Below are positions 38,681 to 44,275 of a stretch of DNA of 44,275 nucleotides, in pieces. Every line of letters starts with the position of its first letter. The first letter of the stretch is position 1. The notes beneath the pieces were generated by a model. It ran no database searches, was not told where the DNA came from, and saw nothing but the letters and a program-made list of their open reading frames with translations. The DNA comes from an uncultured Flavobacteriales bacterium (lineage in GTDB: Bacteria; Bacteroidota; Bacteroidia; Flavobacteriales_D; Sanyastnellaceae): NCBI GenBank assembly GCA_937884175.1, contig CALGDB010000205.1:1-44275 (forward strand). The letters run 5' to 3'. Made by a program: the position numbers and the translations under genes.

Positions 38681-39778
38681 ATGCAAATTCCAATCGTTCG
38701 CTTCAATCGGACCCAATCCGACTTCAGCAAAGCCCTCCGAGCGCGCGTTGACGCGTATTTCAAGGAAACTGGAAAATCCCGTCAGGGCGACTGGCGCATG
38801 TACCTCAAAACCGTCGTGATGCTGGCTGCATTCTTCGTGCCCTGGGGATTAATCACCTTCGGTGTCACTGATGCAAGCTGGGGATTCTGGATTACAGAGG
38901 TCGTCATGGGCTTTGGTTTAGCCGGCATAGGTTTGAATGTCATGCACGATGCCAACCACGGTGCATTCAGCTCCAACAAGCGCGTGAACGCCGTCATCGG
39001 TAAGGTGCTTGATTTGGTCGGCGGGAGTTCGGCCATGTGGCGGATTCAACACAACGTCCTCCACCACAGTTTCACCAATATTGATGGCTTGGACGAAGAC
39101 ATCGATACGCCCGGATTGTTGCGTTTCAGTCCCGATCGTCCTTTGAAAAAGGTGCACAAGCTGCAATTCATTTATGCGTGGTTCTTCTACGGCATCATGA
39201 CACTGTTTTGGATGACGGCGAAGGATTGGTTGGCATTGGCCCGATATAAGAAAAAAGGACTGATCAAATCATCCGGTTCCACGGTGCCGCAACTCCTGCG
39301 CGAGATGATCATTGGCAAAATCCTATACTTCAGCTACATCATCGGTTTGCCCTTGATCTTCAGCGGCATGTCGTTTGGGATGATTCTGGCCGGATGGGCA
39401 GTGATGCACGCGGTCACTGGCTTGACGTTAGCATGCATTTTCCAGCCCGCACACGTTCTTGAGGATTTGCAATTCGCACAGGCGGAAGTTGGAGGCAATA
39501 TGGATGACGACACGCTTTCACATCAGCTCAAGTCTACAGCCAACTTCGGTACCGGGTCGCGGGTATTTACTTGGCTGTGCGGCGGGCTCAATCACCAAAT
39601 TGAACACCACCTATTCCCCAACGTTTGCCACATTCACTTCCGCGCCTTGGCGCCGATTGTGAAAAAGACGGCAGAAGAGTTTGGACTGCCATACCGTTCC
39701 TCCACCACCTTCGTCAGTGCCTTGGCACTGCACGCACGCATGCTCTGGCGGCTCGGACGCCAAGAAAGCTGGGCTTAA
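38681..39778 (+). CDS. Fatty-acid desaturase, front-end/acyl-lipid type
   Basis: His boxes HDANH, HNVLHH, QIEHH; multiple TM segments; start ATG 38681 rather than 38567, which overlaps only tRNA-proximal DNA. Confidence 0.92.
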   Translation: MQIPIVRFNRTQSDFSKALRARVDAYFKETGKSRQGDWRMYLKTVVMLAAFFVPWGLITFGVTDASWGFWITEVVMGFGLAGIGLNVMHDANHGAFSSNKRVNAVIGKVLDLVGGSSAMWRIQHNVLHHSFTNIDGLDEDIDTPGLLRFSPDRPLKKVHKLQFIYAWFFYGIMTLFWMTAKDWLALARYKKKGLIKSSGSTVPQLLREMIIGKILYFSYIIGLPLIFSGMSFGMILAGWAVMHAVTGLTLACIFQPAHVLEDLQFAQAEVGGNMDDDTLSHQLKSTANFGTGSRVFTWLCGGLNHQIEHHLFPNVCHIHFRALAPIVKKTAEEFGLPYRSSTTFVSALALHARMLWRLGRQESWA

Positions 39779-39845
39779 CCAGCGCTGCCTTTTCTGGGGA
39801 GCAAGCGGCCGCACATTAGGCAAACAGGCGGATTTTTAATACATT

Positions 39846-39869
39846 GATTGACACACGGTTGTGTCAATC
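39846..39869. promoter_or_regulatory. Perfect inverted repeat GATTGACACA-CGGT-TGTGTCAATC (operator or hairpin)
   Basis: 10-bp perfect arms, 4-bp spacer, adjoining a TACATTGA -7-like element (39840-39847), 17 nt before ATG 39886. Confidence 0.7.
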
Positions 39870-39885
39870 CAAATTATCGTTTGCC

Positions 39886-42096
39886 ATGCGAAACTGCTCC
39901 AAACTCTCCTTTCTCTTTCTCGTGCTCGCCCTGCTTGTTCTTGTCCTGCCCGTCCAGATGATGGCGCAAATCAGCCAAGGCAAAATGCCGCAACAATGGA
40001 ACATCTCCGAACCGGTATCCATTGAATGGATGGAATTTGAAGCATTGGACATGGAGCAGCTTGCTAGTGAAGACGCAGCAACCGCAAAATTCAAAGACGC
40101 ACCTTGGCGGTTTGGCATTGAGCATGAAGTACTGTGGGATGCCGAGACCCATGGAACGTGGACCCAGGAAGGGGCGTACGATGTGTGGAGATTGGGGGTG
40201 CGCGCCGAATTGGCCACCAGCTGGAGTTTCTATTTCTCGTCATTTGATGTGCCTAAGGGCGGTGAGCTGTTTGTATGGAACGCATCCCGAGAAGCCTTTT
40301 TGGGAAGCTTCACGTATGCCAATGAAAAGCCTTGGGGCGGTTTGGCCATTGGGCTCCTTGACGGAAACGGCGTTGTCCTAGAATACCGCCAACCGCAAGG
40401 CCTGATGGAGACACCCGTCTTGATTGTCAGTCAAGCCGTTCAAGGCTACCGCTCCCTGCTCAAACGAGCGGAAGAAGTCGATGAAAAAATGAACGTTCAA
40501 GGTCCTTTCGGCAACAGCGGCAGCTGCAACATAAACGTCAATTGTCCAGAAGGTGCAGACTGGCAAATCGAGAAAACCGCGGTTGCGCTCATCGTGAATG
40601 GTGGATTTGCATCCTGCTCAGGCTCGATGATCAACAACACCGCCAATGATGGAACGCCCTACTTCCTAACGGCCAACCACTGCTTGGGCAATCCCAATAC
40701 ATGGACGTACTATTTCAACCACGAAAGCAGCACGTGCTCCGGCAGTTCAGGGCCCACTTCCATGAGCATTTCTGGAGGGAACCTCTTGGTCGCAGATGGC
40801 GGAGCAGATGTAGCGCTCATCGAATTGAGCAGCGCACCGCCCGCTTCATGGGACGTGGAATACGCCGGGTGGGACGCCTCTGGTGCCACCCCCGAAAACG
40901 CCACCGGAATTCACCACCCTTCCGGAGATGTCAAAAAAATCTGTTTTGAAGAGGACAGCCCCTACGCCTCTTCCACGGGTGGTGCACAAGTGTGGTGGAT
41001 CGACAACTGGGAAGATGGCGTAACAGAGCCCGGCTCGTCAGGCTCGCCGCTTTTTGATCAGAATCACCGCATCATTGGGCAACTGTACGGCGGGGCGGCC
41101 GCGTGTTCCGGCAGCGTCAACAATGGAGCCTTCGACTATTACGGCCGGTTCAACATCAGCTGGGGATTAGGGGTTAGCGAATACTTGGATCCCGTCAATT
41201 CCGGAACCTTGGTGTTGGACGGTTACCCTTCTGGTTACAATTCCGATGTAGGTTGCACCGATCCAGACGCCTGCAATTACGAACCTACTGCCCTCGAAGA
41301 TGACGGTTCTTGTATTATCAACGGCTCAGTCATCACCTTTGTTTTGCTCACCGATAACTACCCGGCGGAAACCACCTGGAACATCTCCGATGCGTCCGGC
41401 TCCATTGTTTTAGAGGGCGGGCCATACGATGGATCACAAACCACATACATCAGCACCGTTTGCCTCGGACCCGGATGCTACACGGTCACGGTCAACGACA
41501 GTTATGGGGATGGCTTGCAACACAACGGCGTTATTGGCGACTATACCCTCACGAATGAAAGCGGCACCGTGCTCGCCGAAATGATTGAAGGGGGTGACTT
41601 TGGCTCCCAAGCGGTTCACGACTTCTGCTTGGAAGAGGAGATCGTTGAAGGCTGCGCCAACGCCAACGCGTGCAATTACAACGCCGCCGCGACAGACGAC
41701 AATGGTTCCTGTGTTTACGCCTCTGGCTGTAATTACTGCAGTGGAGCGACCGACGGCTCCGGCAGCGTGATCGACGGCGACACCGATAACGACGGCGTGT
41801 GCGATGCGGAAGAAATCCCCGGCTGCCAAGAAGAAGGAGCCTGCAATTACGACCCAGAAGCTACCGACGCGGCCGCATGCGAGTTTGCTGCTGACGGCTT
41901 CGACTGCGACGGCAATCCGCTGAGTTGCGCCGAAGACATCAACGGCAATGGCACGGTCGAAGTGTCCGATGTGCTTCTCTTACTCTCGGACTTCGGCTGT
42001 ACGTCCGATTGTACGGACGGCGACGTCGACGGCGACGGTGCAGTAAGCGTGGCAGACATCCTGCTATTACTCGCCGCGTTCGGGGAAGAGTGCTGA
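39886..42096 (+). CDS. Secreted trypsin-fold serine protease (lysyl-endopeptidase-like) with GCTD/ACNY repeats and C-terminal dockerin-like EF-hand pair
   Basis: Signal peptide; catalytic FLTANHCL, GGADVALIEL, EPGSSGSPLF; GCTDPDACNYEPTALEDDGSC repeats; DINGNGTVEVSDVLLLLSDFG...DVDGDGAVSVADILLLLAAFG. Confidence 0.9.
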   Translation: MRNCSKLSFLFLVLALLVLVLPVQMMAQISQGKMPQQWNISEPVSIEWMEFEALDMEQLASEDAATAKFKDAPWRFGIEHEVLWDAETHGTWTQEGAYDVWRLGVRAELATSWSFYFSSFDVPKGGELFVWNASREAFLGSFTYANEKPWGGLAIGLLDGNGVVLEYRQPQGLMETPVLIVSQAVQGYRSLLKRAEEVDEKMNVQGPFGNSGSCNINVNCPEGADWQIEKTAVALIVNGGFASCSGSMINNTANDGTPYFLTANHCLGNPNTWTYYFNHESSTCSGSSGPTSMSISGGNLLVADGGADVALIELSSAPPASWDVEYAGWDASGATPENATGIHHPSGDVKKICFEEDSPYASSTGGAQVWWIDNWEDGVTEPGSSGSPLFDQNHRIIGQLYGGAAACSGSVNNGAFDYYGRFNISWGLGVSEYLDPVNSGTLVLDGYPSGYNSDVGCTDPDACNYEPTALEDDGSCIINGSVITFVLLTDNYPAETTWNISDASGSIVLEGGPYDGSQTTYISTVCLGPGCYTVTVNDSYGDGLQHNGVIGDYTLTNESGTVLAEMIEGGDFGSQAVHDFCLEEEIVEGCANANACNYNAAATDDNGSCVYASGCNYCSGATDGSGSVIDGDTDNDGVCDAEEIPGCQEEGACNYDPEATDAAACEFAADGFDCDGNPLSCAEDINGNGTVEVSDVLLLLSDFGCTSDCTDGDVDGDGAVSVADILLLLAAFGEEC

Positions 42097-42172
42097 ATTC
42101 TTCTAATTTAAAATAGCAGAGAAGGCGTTCCTAGTTTGCTAATTGGTTTTAGGAAATTAATAAATTGGACAA

Positions 42173-44176
42173 ATGTTCCCTGTTCGCTTCTTCCTTTGCA
42201 TTAGCCTTGGTCTAGGACTTCTCCTCGCTTCCAAGCCGGCTTTCGGCCAGTGCAGCGCCTGTGATGCAGACCCTACGTGCAGTTCGGAAGATGGCTTTCC
42301 CACCCTCTGTCCAGGTTCGCTGCCCGCCGCAGTCGTCGGGGAATTTTATGAAGAAACCATCACCTTCTTTATGCCTGCAGAGGTTTTGGATCCCGGTTCG
42401 GGGCTCACGGCCGACTTGAACAGCGTAACGGTCACCGGCATCACCGGCGTCCCCTTAGGCATGCAACTCGAACTAGACGATGATGACGCCGTGTATTACC
42501 CGTCCAGCGGGCAAACCCTCGGATGTGCCAACATCTGCGGCAGCCCCCTTTTAGCAGGCTCGTTCGAAATGGTCATTAACATCTCCGCCGTGGCTTCGGT
42601 ATTCGGTATCGAGCAAGTGGTGACGGATTCATTCCCGTACCAATTGACTGTCGAAGCGGGGGAAGGCGGAAATGCGTCGTTCAGCTTTTCACCTCCCACC
42701 GGCTGCGACTCACTCGTTGCCAGTTTCGAAGCATCCCTTTCGGGCAGCCCCAACCAAATCAACGCATACAGCTGGGATTTCGATAACGGAACCACGAGTT
42801 CGGCAGCGACCGTTGACAGCGTCCTATTCGCCGGTCCGGGAAACTACAACGTGACGCTCACGACGACAATTTCAGATCAGATGCTGTCCCAGATCAGCCT
42901 CAGCACGACGGCAGGAGGAGGATGGGACGACGGTTGGTCGCCCTCGCCTGACCCCTATTTTGTCATCAGTGACGCCGGCGGCGGCAATGTTTACACCTCC
43001 GGGGTTGTCGATAATACGTATTCCAACACCTGGTCTGGCATCAACCTAATTTTGTCCAATCCGCCATATACGGTCACCTTCTGGGACGAAGACCTATTCC
43101 CCGAGGATGACTATCTCGGCGCCATGACGTTCACGCCAGTAGGGCCAGGGACCATAGACATCAACGCCGACCCGAGCTACGGCTCCCTCACCATCTTGCT
43201 CCAAACCGCCGTGAGTACGACCGACACCTCCCAAGTCGTGGTCAACGGCCCTCCTGCGGTTGGTATTGAGTGGAACACAACAGGTGACACCCTGTTGGCA
43301 CTTGGTGAGGACCTCATCGCCTACGATTGGTTCTGGGGTGACAGCTTGGTAGCCGCTGGATCGGATTCGGTATTTGTTCCAGAGGAAAATGGCTGGTACC
43401 ACGTCCTCGCTGCCTCCGCTGCCGGCTGCACAGGCGCCAGCGACAGCCTGCTCTACTGTTCACCGGATGCCTCATTCGCGCTTGGCCTCAGTTTGGGTGA
43501 ACTTCCTGAAGTGGTGGGCGCCAGTTTTGAATTTGACGTGTCAGATTGGGAATTTGTTTGGACCTTCAACGGCGAATCATCCGACCCATTGATCGGTGCA
43601 ATAAACTGGCCAACCGATGCCAGCGGCTGGTACAGCGCCGAAGCGTGGGATCCGTTCAACTGCCCTTGGGTGAGTGATTCGGTATTGGTGTGCTGGCCGC
43701 TCAATACGCCTTGGATTGAGGAAGATGAAAACGGATTGTTGTCGGTAGAGCTGCCTTACGCGCACTACCAGTGGTGGCTCGACGGCGAACCTATTCCCGA
43801 CGCCACAGCAGCGGTTTACCAAACCACAGGACCCGGACTGTACGCGGTGTCTGTGACGGATTTCGAAGATTGCCCCGGGGTGATCAGCGAGGATTGGCTC
43901 GTCGTCGAAGTGCTTGAATCCGCGTCAACTGCTGCGGACCGCTGGATGGTGTACCCCAATCCCACGACGTCCGCATTGGCGTTTGATTTGCCTATTGAGT
44001 CGAGGGCATTCAATCTCCAAGTCGTAACCATGAACGGTGTCCTGGTTGAAACCGGTTCCGTGCATTCTGGCATGTCCCTCGACGTCGGTCATTGGGCCTC
44101 CGGCACCTACATCTTGCGGGTGCAATCCCAACGCACCGGCATGTGGTTGCCAGCGGTTCGCGTCATCAAGCAGTAA
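42173..44176 (+). CDS. Large secreted protein with PKD, C2-like and Ig-like segments and T9SS type A C-terminal domain
   Basis: Signal MFPVRFFLCISLGLGLLLASKPAFGQ; PKD-like SYSWDFDNGTT-type segment INAYSWDFDNGTTSSAATVDSVLFAGPGNYNVTLTT; C-terminal MVYPNPTTSALAFDLP...GTYILRVQS. Confidence 0.85.
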   Translation: MFPVRFFLCISLGLGLLLASKPAFGQCSACDADPTCSSEDGFPTLCPGSLPAAVVGEFYEETITFFMPAEVLDPGSGLTADLNSVTVTGITGVPLGMQLELDDDDAVYYPSSGQTLGCANICGSPLLAGSFEMVINISAVASVFGIEQVVTDSFPYQLTVEAGEGGNASFSFSPPTGCDSLVASFEASLSGSPNQINAYSWDFDNGTTSSAATVDSVLFAGPGNYNVTLTTTISDQMLSQISLSTTAGGGWDDGWSPSPDPYFVISDAGGGNVYTSGVVDNTYSNTWSGINLILSNPPYTVTFWDEDLFPEDDYLGAMTFTPVGPGTIDINADPSYGSLTILLQTAVSTTDTSQVVVNGPPAVGIEWNTTGDTLLALGEDLIAYDWFWGDSLVAAGSDSVFVPEENGWYHVLAASAAGCTGASDSLLYCSPDASFALGLSLGELPEVVGASFEFDVSDWEFVWTFNGESSDPLIGAINWPTDASGWYSAEAWDPFNCPWVSDSVLVCWPLNTPWIEEDENGLLSVELPYAHYQWWLDGEPIPDATAAVYQTTGPGLYAVSVTDFEDCPGVISEDWLVVEVLESASTAADRWMVYPNPTTSALAFDLPIESRAFNLQVVTMNGVLVETGSVHSGMSLDVGHWASGTYILRVQSQRTGMWLPAVRVIKQ

Positions 44177-44181
44177 CCCAG

Positions 44182-44275
44182 TTACTTCCGGTCAATACTC
44201 CATTTGCCGGGCCCGGTCAACACCAAGGCGAGCGCTGGGAAAAAGAAGAGCAACGCATGCTCTTTGTCGGATAGA
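44182..44275 (-). CDS. DoxX-family membrane protein, C-terminal fragment (continues beyond window)
   Basis: Minus strand reads ...LSDKEHALLFFFPALALVLTGPGKWSIDRK*. Confidence 0.7.
   Translation of the reverse strand, partial: LSDKEHALLFFFPALALVLTGPGKWSIDRK

Overview
The window is about 44 kb of Bacteroidota chromosome, probably Flavobacteriales (inferred from T9SS-type C-termini, GCTD..ACNY..DDGSC repeats, RprXY-like regulators, TAnnTTTG-type promoters and a flavobacterial-type DnaG). It is mostly gene-dense housekeeping DNA: recJ, mscS-like, dnaG, a two-component pair, prs-rplY-pth, nadD-gmk-yicC, polyprenyl synthase, hmgA-hppD, dut-nucleotidyltransferase-TPR-DUF4292-EnvC, feoB/feoA, a vSGLT-like symporter beside a signal-peptide GH2 beta-galactosidase, and a fatty-acid desaturase. 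It also carries several modular secreted proteins and two tRNAs (Gln-UUG and Val-GAC). I saw no rRNA, CRISPR array, transposase, prophage module or recognisable defence system. The most interesting items are: (i) a YadA/phage-fibre-like beta-roll protein with a half-dockerin EF-hand at its N-terminus; (ii) a second secreted protein, a serine protease, ending in a dockerin-like EF-hand pair, with no cohesin visible in the window; (iii) a C2-like domain apparently nested in a PKD domain of a T9SS cargo; (iv) a perfect 10-bp-arm palindrome on a putative promoter upstream of the protease; (v) a DnaG that has lost three of four zinc ligands; (vi) a six-repeat Cys/Asp-rich lipoprotein; (vii) tail-to-tail feoA/feoB; and (viii) a series of convergent gene pairs with almost no intergenic space. 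All assignments come from reading the sequence by eye; no database search was run.
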